Shown: positions 1-18,312 of the stretch, one piece after another
Layout of the letters: each line of letters opens with the position of its first letter
Position numbering within the stretch: position 1 is the first letter of the stretch
Origin: Progne subis subis
Lineage: Eukaryota > Chordata > Aves > Passeriformes > Hirundinidae
Length of the DNA stretch: 64,000 bases
Direction of reading: 5' to 3'
Assembly (NCBI GenBank): GCA_022316685.1
Contig: JAKJHU010000182.1
Coordinates: forward strand, 248,001-312,000
Position numbers and translations under genes: made by a program
Notes under the pieces: generated by a model
Told to the model about the DNA's origin: nothing
Seen by the model: only the letters and a program-made list of their open reading frames with translations
The model's database searches: none

Positions 1-148
1 GGCAGCATCCAGCAAGTGGCCAAATGAATGGACTGAAAAGCATCAGCTGCACACCCCCAGGAGGGAAATCAAGAAACATTTCCCCCAAAAGAGAACCGGG
101 GAATCCTAATGTTCTCAGTCTGCGTGCAAATATGGGCAGAATAACCTA

Positions 149-5747
<5,599 letters not shown>

Positions 5748-5770
5748 CGCTCCGCGCCGCTGCCGCTCGC

Positions 5771-6180
5771 ATGCAAATCGCATGCAAACGAGCGGCGGAG
5801 CGCGCACCCGGCGGAGCGGGGACGGGAACCGGGATGCGGGAACGGCACGCGCGGGAAAAGGGGAGCGGCGGGGCGGGAAAAGCGGCTCGCGTCACGCGCG
5901 CGGGGGCGCGCGCTGTATGCAAATGAGACCGAGGGGGCGGGGCGACCGCGCGCTGTATGCAAACGAGACCGGGAGGGCGCCGGGCGGGGAGCTCGCGCCT
6001 CTATGCAAATTCAGGCGGGCTATGCAAATCAAAGGGGAGGTAATCATCGGGGAAGGGAGGAAGGAAGGAACTCCGGGCAACGCCCCGCGTTACGCAAATG
6101 ACGCGGCGGGCGGTGTCCGGTGGCACGCGAATTAAGCGGGCGGTGCGACTCTATGCAAACGAGCCACGCGCTATGCAAAT
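5771..6180 (+). promoter_or_regulatory. Cluster of nine octamer (ATGCAAAT-like) sites
   Basis: Exact ATGCAAAT at 5771, 5917, 6003, 6022 and 6173. One-mismatch versions at 5782, 5957 and 6153 (ATGCAAAC) and 6092 (ACGCAAAT). All lie on the plus strand within 410 bp between the two start codons. The octamer is the known site for POU-domain factors such as POU2F1 (Oct-1). Binding is inferred from the motif alone. Confidence 0.75.
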
Positions 6181-6192
6181 AACCGCGCTCTG

Positions 6193-6257
6193 ATTGGCCG
6201 CCCGCTGGGGGCGGGTGCGGCGCCGCGTGCTCTCGCGAGAGCGGGCGCGGGCCGGAA
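6193..6257 (+). promoter_or_regulatory. YOD1 proximal promoter motifs: inverted CCAAT, TCTCGCGAGA, ETS core
   Basis: ATTGG at 6193-6197 is an inverted CCAAT box (NF-Y type). The perfect palindrome TCTCGCGAGA is at 6231-6240. An ETS-like CCGGAA is at 6252-6257. These sit 40-105 bp before the YOD1 ATG and no TATA box is seen, typical of a housekeeping divergent promoter. The start site probably lies near 6240-6290 (inferred). Confidence 0.7.
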
Positions 6258-6296
6258 GCGGAAGCGGCGGCGGCCGGTGCGGCGGCGGCCCCGAGG

Positions 6297-7784
6297 ATGC
6301 TGCGGCTGCGCTGCAAGGCCCGGAGCGGCTCGCACGCGCTGCCGGGGCTGTCGCCGCACTCCCGCCTCCGCGACATGCAGGCCGCGCTGGCCGCGCTCAC
6401 CGGAGTGCCCGCGCCCGCCCAGCGCCTCCTGCACGGCTTCCCGCCGCGCAGCCTCGACCTCAGCGACGGCGAGCGCCGGCTCGGCGAGCTCGGCATCCAC
6501 TCGGGTGAGGAGGGCCGGGGGGGCGGCGCTTTGCGGGCTCTGCTGCCTGTCCGGCCGCAATTAGGTTAATTAAAGAGGCCGTGGTGCTCACGCCCCTCAT
6601 CAGCCGGCGGTCGGGCCGGTTCCTGCTCCCCGGGGGAGGTGTCGGCACCCGGCTCGGCGGCGCTTGCTGCTCGCTGGAGGTGCCGGTGGTGCTTTGGCTG
6701 CGTCCCGTGGGGTCCGCAGGGAGAAGAGCGCGGGGCTGGAGGGGACGGGGACCGGGCCACGCCAGGTGAGTCCCGCGGGGGCCGTTGTGGTGCCAGCGGT
6801 TGTTGGTTGAGGCTGTTTCCCAGCAGGATCCCGAGCTGGGGGAAACGGGCGGAGGTGGCCGAGGCCGGCTTGGAGCAGGCTGGGCTCGTGGAAGGTGTCC
6901 TTGTCCTTGGCAAGGGACACTGGGTGGTGTTTAAAACCCCAAAGCGTTCCATAATTCCATCATTCCCTTCTGCGATCCTCAGCAGTGACAGCATAGTCAT
7001 GTGGTTGTGTTTGGGGAGCAGCAGCTTTAAGTCACCCCTTTACATCCCTCTCACCTGTCCCTCCTCCTGTCTGCCAGGCGACACTCTCATAGTAGAAGAG
7101 GACATCTCCAAACCCGAGCCTGACTCTCCCGTGATCGCCAAAAAAGCCATGTCCCAGCCCGTGAGGGAAGCCGTGCCTGTGCTGGCCAGGAGGGTGGTGC
7201 CGGCAGACAATTCCTGCCTGTTCACCAGCGTCTCCTACGTGGTGGAGGGCGGCGTCTACGACCCCGGCTGCGCCCCGGAGATGCGCAACCTCATCGCCCA
7301 GATCGTGGCCAGCGACCCCGAGTCGTACTGCGAGGCCGTGCTGGGCAAAACCAACCGGGAATACTGTGACTGGATCCGCAGGGAGGAGACGTGGGGAGGA
7401 GCCATCGAGGTGTCCATCCTGTCCAAGTTCTACCAGTGCGAGATCTGCGTGGTGGACACGCAGACCGTGCGCATCGACCGCTTCGGCGAGGACGCGGGCT
7501 ACAGCAAGCGCGTGCTGCTGATCTACGACGGGATCCACTACGACCCTCTGGAGCGCCGCGTGCCCGGCTCGGACATTCCCCCCCAGACCATTTTCCCCAG
7601 CAGCGACGATGTGGTGCTGGCGCAAGCCCTGGAGCTGGCGGATGAAGCCCGGAGGAAGAGGCAGTTCACGGATGTGAATCGCTTCGCCCTGCGCTGCATG
7701 GTGTGCCAGAAGGGACTGACGGGGCAGCTGGAGGCCAGGGAGCACGCCAAGGAGACCGGGCACGCCAACTTCGGGGAGGTGTGA
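6297..7784 (+). CDS. YOD1: Ubiquitin thioesterase OTU1 (YOD1 deubiquitinase)
   Basis: Two coding exons, 6297-6504 and 7078-7784, joined GT/AG in phase 1; 304 aa. Exon 1 encodes the N-terminal UBX-like fold ([11 protein letters not shown]...) that binds p97/VCP. Exon 2 encodes the OTU cysteine-protease domain with the loop [12 protein letters not shown] (Asp113, catalytic Cys116) and the YDGIHYDPL segment with the catalytic His near 218. A C-terminal C2H2 finger follows (CMVCQKG...HAKETGH, about 274-298), and the protein ends NFGEV as in vertebrate orthologues. Family role: deubiquitination of clients at the ER-associated degradation machinery. It is about 44 residues shorter than human YOD1 because it starts at the second, conserved Met (MxRLRCKA); no upstream in-frame extension is obvious. 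The intron carries a CR1-like fragment. Confidence 0.97.
6800..6985. mobile_element. CR1-like fragment in the YOD1 intron
   Basis: Degenerate CR1 tail wording: 'cttggagcaggctgggctcgtggaaggtgtccttgtcc' in pieces, then 'attccatcattcc'. Short and diverged. Confidence 0.55.
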
Positions 7785-10140
7785 GCTCGAGCGTGACCAG
7801 GGTGCCATTTTCACTACCTCACCGCTCCGGAATCGAATTCTGGAGGTCCCCAGATCAGCTGTTTGTAATCATAAAATTCCGTTCGGCAGAGCTTGAGAAG
7901 CGAATTAACTTAATGGTGTGGCCAACGCGTAGGTTTGGGAATAGGGGGTTGGGAACAGGGGATGGAACTTGGGCAGGTGGTGGACAGTGGCAGCCACACC
8001 TGGATTTCATCACCTTGTGTGTGTGTGCGTGTGGTCTGAGCAGACAGACACAGCCAACACTGGTGTAAAATCCACCTCTGAGGTGCTGAATGTACGTTGG
8101 CAGGGTAACTCGACGAATCCGAGGCTTTGGGAAGCACTCATATCACACTGGGAATCGGGCAGCTCTCAGAGGGCAAACTGCCCGTGTGCTGCGTGATTTG
8201 TGGTGGAAATATCAAGTGCAACAGTGTCGAAATACAATTTGTAGTGGAAAGAGGATCTCTGAGCTGCCCTTCACTTAATCAGGAGTAGACTGTGTAGTTT
8301 GTGTGCAGAGAACTTTAGGGAAAGCAATGGCCTCAAAGCTTTAAGGTAGCCTTTAAATTAATGAGTAGATGAGTAAGTGTTGAATAAAACTTATTAATCC
8401 TCCGTAGGTAGTTTTTAGTCGCTTGAAAAATAACTCTCAGCCCCCTGGTGTTTACACTGCATCAGAGCATAAGCATGTTTCCTGGAATACTTGGGATTCT
8501 TCTTCATAATAGCATTGGAAATTCCTACAAGAGGGAAGTGACTCAATTTGCGTCTGTTGAATACATTGAATATTTTACTTGAGTAGGGCCAGTCATGGCC
8601 GTGGTGTTATTAAGCTGTTCCAGTTTCCAAATACTGTTAATGAGCACTTTAAGGTTGAGTTCTCGCTCTTTGCTGGTAAAAAAGTTTCGCCCTCTGAAGC
8701 CCAGAGCCAGAAGGGACACTCGAAATTCCATCTGCTTTCTGCCTTAAGGTGTTTGATTTGTCAGCGTGACTTTCATTGTGATAATGAAGGGTGCAGCTGA
8801 ATATTCAGAGCAAAATAAGCTGGGAAAAAAAAGTGCCCCACTCCTTGGACTGTTCAGAATCAGGGAAGGTGAAACTGGTTTAATTGGAACATCTTACCTC
8901 ACGGTGGGGTTGTGAAGCTTAACAGCAAATGCTTTTGAAGGCTTTTAAAAGGTGCTGTAAAGGTGCATATTACTGAAGGGGATTTATGTTGGTTTTTTTT
9001 TTTGTTGGTTTTTTTTTTTCCTTTGAAATGCCTGCAACACATCCTTGTTTCTTGAATTTTAAAATACCCTTTGCCTGCCATCGTTCTGTTTTGAGTGGCC
9101 TTCCTTGCACTTTTAGACTGGGGAACAAGAACGTGCCTCTCCGGGCTGAGGCAGAAATCAACAGAAATAAACCCACTTTCCACGTGGAACCTAAAACCCA
9201 GTTTGAAAGGCCTCTATTCCCTCAGGCACCTGACCAAACTGGTGCAGCAACACTGCTTTTTGCATCTTTTCTGCAAAAAAAAAATCGTATTTCAAGTCCT
9301 CACCAGAGGCTCCCGGTTGGATCTTGAAATACGGGAGGTTTTTACTGAAGAAAGAAGATAATTACATAAGTGCTTTGCTGAATTAAGGCATGAATAATTA
9401 AACAGCCTAGAATCACCCAGAGCTCTATGGACCAGGTTTGTTTTTAATTCAGTATTAAAACACGCATTAGCAGTGTTGGGAGTTCCCTATAGAAAGCCAC
9501 TTTAGCTTCCAGTGTTAAACCCTGCTCTGCTTTTAGCCTGTCATTAGGAAAAGAAGATAAAAACCCAACATTAAACCCAGCCCTGTGGAAGCTGACGCTT
9601 AAAAAACCTCCAGAAATACCTGACAGTTCAAAGGAACTTGAAGATTACACTGTGTTGTAACTACTTGAGCTGAAATTGTGGCTAGGAAGGAGACCGCGAG
9701 CCCCAGGTGTGCTCTGGGCTTTCCCAGGGAAGCAGGGCCGTGCCTGGGACAAGGAGCTGATCCTCCCCCTGTGCCATCTGTCACGTGGACACGATACCTA
9801 CCTCAGAGAGGTGCGCCAGGCGTCTTTGAAACACAACTGGAAGATCCATATTTATTGTCTGCCTTGACTTTGGGGAGCAACCCTTAGATTTTTAGCTTTG
9901 TGTCCCGAATGGATTTCTCAGAGCGTGTAAAACATTTTATTTTATTTTATTTTTTTTTCTTTCCGGTATTTCTCAGTTGCAGTGTTTGAAAAACGAGCTT
10001 TATTTAATCCGGAGTGTTGAGCTTTGCTAGATCATGTTTGCTAACAGAGAATCAGTTCTGTTGGAGGGAGACGTGTCACTATCACTGCTTGGATGTTTTA
10101 TTTCCTTGCCTAGAAAATAAAATCTCTTTGGTTAAAAAAA
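7785..10140 (+). other. YOD1: Probable long YOD1 3' UTR
   Basis: 2.3 kb of AT-rich sequence after the stop codon with no recognisable coding exon. Several T-rich tracts occur (for example 8992-9020). Candidate polyadenylation signals are an AATAAA near 8381 and another at 10116-10121, the latter followed by an A-tract at 10133-10146. YOD1 has a long 3' UTR in other vertebrates. The exact end is inferred. Confidence 0.55.
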
Positions 10141-10419
10141 AAAAAAACAAACCTGTAATTCGTGGTTGTAAACATTGATACCTTTACAGGCTGACAAAGA
10201 ACAACTCCTTGGCACTGACTGCAAGAAAAATTTCTCCTTACGCTCCTAAACTTTCTCAAACAGAAACTATCTCCATTATTAAAAATGTGAAGTCTGGAGA
10301 GATTTAAAGTACAACTCCTTTTCTTTTTTAAAAAAATATTATTCGGTTGTTTTTTAGTACTTTTAACTAGGATTTTCCTGCCCTTAATGACACAGTTGGG
10401 GAATTATCCCAAAAATGGA

Positions 10420-10505
10420 TGCTTCTAGTGGTGGGATGAACTCTGAATGTCAGAATGGGATGAGATGAGCTTCAAGGTCCTTTCCACTCTGGGATTCTAT
10501 TAAAT
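10420..10505. mobile_element. CR1-like LINE 3' tail
   Basis: Contains 'gatgagatgagcttcaaggtcctttcca' in pieces and 'gggattctatt', the usual end of avian CR1 copies. Very short. Confidence 0.6.
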
Positions 10506-13500
10506 ATGATACCTGAGATATCAGGACTCAGCTGTTAAGAGAGATTTACATTCCCTCCAGAATCTTTTATGCATTGGAATACATAAATTATGAAGTAGAC
10601 TTCACAAATGTTTGTGCCCAGTATTACACAGATCTATTCTGTGGCTGCGCTGGGCTGAAAGAGCAGTCTGGGGAGAAAATCAGCCATAACTGGAATTTCT
10701 GAAGGACAAACCTAATTCCGAAGTTCTGAGTAAACTCCTGTCAAAAGAGCAGCTTCTGGGGAGAGCGCTGAGAGAAGGAACATCTCGTTCTGTGGTACAT
10801 CTCAAAGCAGCACCTTCCCCTGAGCACAGGCACCGCGGGGCACACGGTGACAGTTTGGGGACAATCTCCTGGAGAATATCCCAGCTCTGGAGCTGGGAGC
10901 TGCCCCCAGTGAGATTCTGTGTTTGCTCTCCTCCTCTTGGGAGGGGATGGGGCTGAAGGAGGAGGGAGCAGAAGTTCTCTGCTGTGCCTGGAGCTGGGGG
11001 AGGTTCTGAGAAATCAGACTGACACACGAGTGCTGAATCATCTGTGTTTGGCTGATTTCACTGCAGAACCCACCCATGGGCCGGCCCTGGGAGTCCCTCC
11101 CTGCCCAGGAAACTCTCTAGAAGAGGAACTAAAAGTTGTCAGCTTGCTGTTTGGAAAATTGCAGCTGCCATGCAATTAAACGTCTGCCTGCATTTTAAAA
11201 TCAAACTTTGCATCCAGCCCTAAAACTGCCATCAGGTTTGCTCCAAATGAAATTCCTTCAAACTGGCTGAAATCTCTCCTGCTGTTTCAGCTGTCTGAGC
11301 TCCAAATGCTCCCTGAAACAGGAATACAACAGCGGAGTTAACAAAATTAGGTTATCCAAGATCGCAGTGCCCTTGTCTGTTATTTTTAATTAAAAATGTT
11401 GGGGAACTATTCTTCTCTCTTCTGGTGTTAATGGTAAGCAAGCTATGGGCACACCTCACCTCCCTTCTCCAGCTCTTTTCTGTAAAACAGAGATAATAAA
11501 CAGAGCTCCCTGGCCATGTGGAGGTTTGGTAAATGCTGTGCAACACGAGGCATTAGCTACGTGCTGTTTTCCCAAACAGATTTGTCAGCACGCAGGTTGT
11601 GCCTGCAATTTGGGCAAAGGAGAGTGCCCAAGAGTCCCCAGAGAGTCAAATAAACGTCCTTACCTCGACAGGAATCTTATCAGTGACGCCGTGTGGATGC
11701 TTTTCCTTCAGGGCCAGGCCTGAGTCACTTGTGCCCTCGTGTTTAGGAACAGGGTGAGGCTCAGCAGGGCTCTGGAGCTGCCAAAGTCCTTCCAGGGCAC
11801 TGAGAAGTTTTCTCTGCATCACTTGACTCCTCACATATCCTTCATGCCATCTACGTGAAATCACGCCTTATTTCGGGCTGGAGCTATTTATATTTGTTGG
11901 AGGGAGAGGAATGTGGAAAAAGAACAGGTTCTTTCTGGGTTCCTGGTTCAAGAGGAGCTCGAGATTTCTCCTGCTGGATCGTGGCACTTTCCTGACCCGC
12001 ACAGGCAGCCAGCTCTGCCTGTTCGACTGCCCACGCTGGAGTCCTGCTGCTGTCAGGACACCCCTGCCCGGTGCTGCTGCTCACTCACACCCTGCTGGCA
12101 GAGCGAGAACAAAATTAACCCCGGCTCTGATTTCCTCCCTCTCTCAGAGCAGCCTCAGCACCGGGCATAACTCGACAAAACCCGCTCAACTCTAAAGCTC
12201 CCACTTTAAAATTAAAATTAAAATCAAAATCAAAATCACTTCATTTAAAATCAAACCCACTTCATTCATTAAGATCACATTTAAACTCTGTCGATGCCGT
12301 GCCATCCAGCACAGCTCCTGCAGCACTGGCACCGATCCTGCCCTCAATCCCCGGCTGTCACAACGCTCCGGCTGCTCCCGACGTGCTGCAGCCCCATCCC
12401 TCACCTGCTGCAGGCCAGGAGGGAGAGCAGGACGGGCTGGGGCTGTCAGAAGCTGTCAGCAGCCTCTGGTTTGTTGATTTGCTCTCCAGCACACCTTCCC
12501 TTCTGGAGCAGCACTTGGCTGGGTTCAGCATTGCCGGTGGGAGCTTCTGGCTCATCTGTTTTCTCTTCATCTTCCCGTGGCTTTAATGAGCTGATGTTTC
12601 CACTTCCCCCTTCCGTGGAGCGGGGAACCTGTGCGGCAACACAGACTTTTGCTACAAATACAAATTAAAAGGAAAAAAAAAAAAAATCATTGGAGCGTGG
12701 AAATGTGAATGAATCCGGCAGCTGCGTCAGCCCTGGAAATTTCCTGCAGGGTGTTTGTACATCTGCAGCGAGCAGCACCTGCTCAGGCAGGTACAAGTCC
12801 ACGCTCTGTGTGGGGAATGAATGGCCAAAGCCTCGTTTATCGGCAGGAAAACTCCAGTTTTAACAACAGAGCCCAAAGTCAGGGTGAGAAGGAGGCTCTG
12901 CTGCTCTCTGCCTGCCCCTGCAGCGCAGCCCGGGCTGGGGCTCGGTGTCACCCTGCTCAGGGCTGGGGACACCTGGGCCCCTCTCTGGGGGAGGCAGCAG
13001 AGGTGCTTGTGGCACCCAGGGGCTCAGAGCAGCAGCTGCTGCTGGAGAAATGCCCCAGTGGAGTTTCTGAGAGGCTGTCAGTGTCAGGATGAGTCTGAAG
13101 GACACCTTGGGGGTCTTCGGCTTTCACCTGAGCTGCAGGATCTGAGCTCAGGCTGCCTGGGGAAGGAGCCGCAGCTCCGGGAAGGAGCCTGCAGAGGGTT
13201 TCTGTGCCCGCAGGGAACGGTGCCAAGTGGGGCAAAAGCAGCTGCAGGTCGGGACAGGCAGAAGGAGCCGCGGAGCTGGGCACGTAAATAAATCCGTGCC
13301 CCAAGCTTCCCTTCCAAAACCCTTTCTGCCTGTCTTTACAACCTCCTTCCTTCGCAGGCAGCAAACTTTTGGCCCCTGGGAAGCTGCGGTGAGATGCGAG
13401 TACCAACGTGCCCCAGCTCAGGCTGTTTTCAGAGCCGAGCAGGAAGCAGCTCCTACCCCGAGCCGCGGCATCCCTGCACGAATCACCCGAGAGGAGAATC

Positions 13501-16480
13501 CTGCAGCGGGTGACGCGTCCCTGGGTGCGAACGCCCAGCCGGGGACGTTAATTACTGTGTGCGAGGCGAGGCTCAGGGCTCAGCTCGGCGCTCCGCTCTC
13601 AGCGAGCAGCTATGCGGCAGAACAGGATGTCGGATTAAGGAGTCTCCGGCCAAAGCCGTGCCCAGGACAGCAGGGGACAGCAGGGAAGTGAAGGAGCTGG
13701 GTGGTACCGAGCAGAGCTTGCCCGCAGCTCCCGGGCACCGCCAGCTCACACCCAGCGCTCTGGGGCACGGCACGGACGGGTTTTAGGGGCTCAGCCACGC
13801 CGGGACACAGCCCGAAGCTGCAGGAAAACTGCTTTTTTGTGGGGCTGCGGGATGAATTTCGCTCGCCCTGGCTGCAGGTGAGGGGCCAGGGATCACCTGT
13901 CAGGACGTACCTGGCCAGAGCAGCCTTATCTGCAGCGGGGAGCAGGGTTAATGTGTAACCCGGCTGTGTTTGGTTAGCCCAGAAAAGCAAAGAAGTCCTG
14001 GGATAGGCACGGCCGAGACGAGGAATTGGGCAGCACGGAACGACGGACGGCCTGGTAAAACGACAAAAAGAGATTAATAATCATTTCTGTTCCTGTTTGT
14101 CCTTTGCTCTCTGTGCTTTTCCTGCTGGATGGGCTGCGGGTGAGGGGCTGGGGGCTTTGGGTACCTGCAAGGCTCTGTTCTGGGAGGGTGAAATGCGCTG
14201 GGGGATTCAGCAGAGAGGCTGGACGAGGTGGTTTGAAGGTGGTGGTGGTGGTGGTGGGAGGAAAGCTGGGGAAACCTGTGCTCAGGACAGCAAAGAGCTC
14301 AGGCAGCTGCTGGGTGCTTCATGTTCCTGTTGAGATAGGAGAAAATCCAGATCTGCCCCCGATCCCTCTCCCCTGAGCCGGGATCCATCCCCCAGCGCTG
14401 CTCAGGGCTGGGACGGTGCTGCAAAGGGGGGTTTGCTTCGAGCTGTGTTTGGGGCTGACCAGGTCAAAGCCCTTTCCCAGACAGGAGGGGTCTGGCTGCT
14501 CTGTCCCAGACAGCAAAACCGAGATCTGCTAACCCGGGATGAGGAGGTTGGAGTGGTGCTGGCTGAAAGAAAGTAGCCTCTTCTCTAAAGCAATTAGCAT
14601 TAATTGCTACCCGGCACCTCTTTGATGGCTCCTTGGGCTTTTAAAGGACAGTTATGGCAACGGCCACGAGGGCTGAGGGACCTGGCCTTCGGATTTTGAT
14701 AAAAAACAGCTCTTCCAAATATGTTTGTAGCTGGGGAAGAGGGCCACACCACAGAAACCCAGCCATAAAACTGCTTTTGGAGTTCCGTGTCTTTTAAACC
14801 AAACGCTCAGTCGCGTTTTCAGATTGTGGCTGTTACTCACCGCAAAGAGGGAACTAAAATCCTTCTGAATCATTAAAACTGGGGGTTTCAACACTGATTT
14901 TTTTCCCCTTTCCTGAGCTGGGTGAGTGTGCTGGAGCCATAATCACATCAGAGAGCTAATGGGCAGGAAAAGGAACTTCTTGTTTCAGTGCAGATCCTCC
15001 GCAGCGCCCGGTGGGCTCGGGCTGAACTTTGCCTCCCGTGAGCTGGGGCTCAGTGGGTGCCAAAACCTCGGCAGCTGCTTTAGGTCCCTGCAAAAGCTGT
15101 TTGAATGAGAGAAAAGGATTTCTTTGATGGGCTGGTGGGGATCCTCATGGAGAAAACGCCTCCCTGCTGGCCTCAGCCAGCTGCACACTCAAGTTCCAGC
15201 AAGGCTTTCACTTCCCCTGGAGGGTTTTGCTGTCGGAAATTTGGGAGGGAGGCAGCCAGGAGCAGCGCAACAACCACGCTCAAGCCTCCTGCTACTTAGG
15301 AGTCGATGTGAATCTATAAATGAACATCTCTAGTTTTGATATAAATCTAAATTTCACGTTGTGGGTGTTCCAGTCGCACGGCAAAACCCTGCAAAGGCCC
15401 AAAGTCCCCCGAGCTCAGCTCTGCTTCCCGACAGCTCAAATCCCTGGCTCTGAAGAGATCTGAATTCAAAGAATCCGGGGAGCTGCTGTTCCAAAGCCAC
15501 CACTTAGTGCAACGTCACTTAAGCAGTAAATAATGCAAAGCTGAGACTGAAATATTAAACTCCTCCTGCGTGGAAGGATTAGATCTGTCAGGGCGTGGGC
15601 GCTGAAATCTGATTTTTGCGGCGTATTCCAATTACAAAGGAATTCTTTCAGGGTCTAAGGCTCTGAACAAGCGGCCAGTTCTGCTCACTTATCGCTGGAT
15701 CTAATTCCCTGATCCTGCTACAAGGGAAAAAAAAAAAAAAAAAAAAAGGCAGCAGTGTGTTCCTGCCTGCAGGTCACAGCACAAAGGGCTCCTCTGTCTC
15801 CCGAGGAGCAAATCCCCTCGCGTGGGTCCGTGTGTCTCGCAGGAGGTGTTGGTGTTTGTTTTGCTGCTCCCTCTCGCCCCCACAGCCCAGCTCCCTCCCC
15901 AGGATCAGGGTGGTGCGTGTGGAGGAGACGAATCGCCGGGAAATTTTGGAAGTGCCTTGCGTGCGTGGGCGATGACACCTTCCGTGGGTGCTCAGCAGAG
16001 CTCTGTGCAGGGATAACTGTCCCCTCTGCCAACCCTGCCCCTGTCCCAGGGCTGGAAACCCAAATCCAGGGTGCTTGTCAGGCAGCTGGGGTCCCGATGG
16101 TGATGGGAGGTCAGGGGGATGCTGCTGTGAGCAGAGGGGACAATGGGGTGCTGCCTGAACCCCCCTGGGCACAGCCCCAGCCTGCCCTGCTCCCCACAAA
16201 CTGCGCCAGCCGTGTCCCCAAACACGCCCAAAGGGCTGGGACACCTCCCTGGGGACACCTCCCTGGGGACACCTCCCCTGGGTCCCTGAGGAAGGGTGGC
16301 AGAGGCAGCTCCTCGGCAGGAGGAAGCTCCTGACAGAGCGAGGATGTGAGTAAGCAGCAGCATTTGGGGCCAGCACGCTCGCCAGTTCAAGCTGCAGGGC
16401 TGGCACAGGGTGTGGCAGAGGGAAGAGGTCCCATGAGCGGGGCTGGGGCTGGGGCTGGTGCTGGGATTCCTGAGCTGGTC
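10506..16480. other. Intergenic region between YOD1 and C1orf116, no gene recognised
   Basis: About 6 kb without a frame that resembles a protein family or shows consistent splice borders. Contents: AT-rich short repeats near 12205-12260, a moderately CpG-rich stretch near 13400-13960 that might be an upstream promoter or enhancer, a short TGG repeat near 14238, an A-tract at 15727-15747, and a duplicated 'gggacacctccct' near 16248-16280. The 5' untranslated exon(s) of C1orf116 may lie here but cannot be placed. Confidence 0.6.
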
Positions 16481-16797
16481 TTACGGCTTTGCTCCTAATC
16501 CACCCCTCTGAGGGGATCAGAGAGCCACTGACACGAGCTGGCTGTGCAGAGATGACCCCGCTTCCAATTACTTTGAGGAAAACCTCAAGGATGATTTTTA
16601 AAAGCCCAGCTGTGCCTCCTCCTGGAGACAGCAGCCCCAAGATGGAGCACAATCCCTCATTCCAGCATCTTCAGAACCTGCCTGTCCTCCCTCCCAGCGC
16701 GCTTCAGTCACCCCTGGTGGAATCACAACTTAACGCTTCTTTCTCCTGCTCCAGCTGGGATATTCCCCCCGTGCCAGCCTCCAGGGCAGCCCGTGCT

Positions 16798-18260
16798 ATG
16801 CCTAAGAAGGAGCTGGGGATGGCTGGCTGCAACTCTGGCAGCTGTGACAGCATGGCCAGCACGGCCTCCAACCACTCACAGCGGGTGAGTAACCCCAGGG
16901 TGCCCAGCCCAACTCGCCCCTCTGGGCTGAGGAAGGATTTGGGGCAGATCTCAGCTCAAATCCGCTCTCCCTCTGTGCTTTGGAGGCAGCTAGAAGCCCT
17001 GAGACAGCACCAGGAGCAGATGATTCCTGCCCCAGAGCACTCCCAGCCTTCCCATCCTGCCACGTGTGTGCGACAGCCGGGAGCTCTGGCTGCTGCAGGG
17101 GCTGCTCTGGGGCAGGACAGGATCTCTGGAGAGGGGGTTCTCTCCCTGGAGAGGGGATTTTCTCCCTGGAAAGAGGATTCTCACCTTGGAGAGGGGGTTC
17201 TCTCCCTGGAGAGGGGATTCTCTGCCTGGAAAGAGGATTCTCGCCTTGGAGAGGGGATTCTCTCCCTGGAGAGGGGATTCTCTCCCTGGAAAGAGGATTC
17301 TCTCCCTGGAGAGGGGATTCTCGCCTTGGAGAGGGGATTCTCGCCTTGGAGAGGAGGTTCTCTCCCTGGAGAGGGGATTCTCACCTTGGAGAGGGGGTTC
17401 TCTCCCTGGAGAGGGGATTCTCTCCCTGGAGAGGGGGTTCTCTCCCTGGAGAGGCTCCTGTGCTGCCAGGGGTGCAGGATCAGAGCAGTTGGGTACCTGG
17501 CTCCAAGCAGAGTGACTTCTCCCGCAGGAGGCAGCGAGCCGAGCTCCTCCTGCCTGGCACGAGATCAATCCCGGGTTAAGGCAGGGCTGACTTGGGACCA
17601 TGGGTGTAGGTGTGTCATTTCTCACTATCAGTCCATTAAAGCTTGTTTGTCTCCCAACACCGATCCCAAGGCTGATGGGCTAATTACATCCTGCCTGACT
17701 CGGAGCATAATTGATACGTGTGAGAGCAGCGCTCAGCCCTGGCAGCTTTTCCATTCGGTGCATTGCAAACCAGAACCAAACCCTCCGAGTTTAATAGGGA
17801 TGGAAGAACTGGTTGTGATACTGCAAGGTGAAAGATTTGGATAAGGTGCCCCTGCAAAACAACTCCACCTGGGATAATTCCTGCCCCGTGCTCGTTGATC
17901 TGATGCACATTCCGTCCTGTGCCTCGTTTTGTTCGTGACAGATTGCGGGAGTCGCCTTGATATCTGATATTGCAGAAACGCATCTCCTGGTGCTCAAAAT
18001 GCAACAAAAAATTAAACAACTCTTGCTCGGGCATGAGTGGGAGAACAAGGAGAGTGCGTCACCTGCACAGGAACCTTCAGCATTTACGGTGTTTTCTAGG
18101 ATTCAGCATTGCTGAGCAGTACAGGTGTTTGTACCTACAGATTTGTTACCCGTCTGCTCACTTTTCAATTTAAAGAACTAAAAATTAGAGGCCAAGTTCC
18201 CAAGTTCAGAATAATCCACCTTCTGACCCGCAGAGTCGGATAATATAAAAAAGGCTTTAA

Positions 18261-18312
<52 letters not shown>

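Noticed and set aside
6639..7784. YOD1 read as a single long exon from 6639
   Set aside because: The stretch 6639-7077 is intronic with a CR1-like fragment. The exon 1 peptide and the acceptor at 7076-7077 match the known YOD1 structure.
16489..17844. 451-codon plus-strand frame extending C1orf116 exon 1 both ways
   Set aside because: The part after 16884 reads through a good donor into an intronic VNTR. The part before 16798 lacks similarity, while homology supports the Met at 16798.
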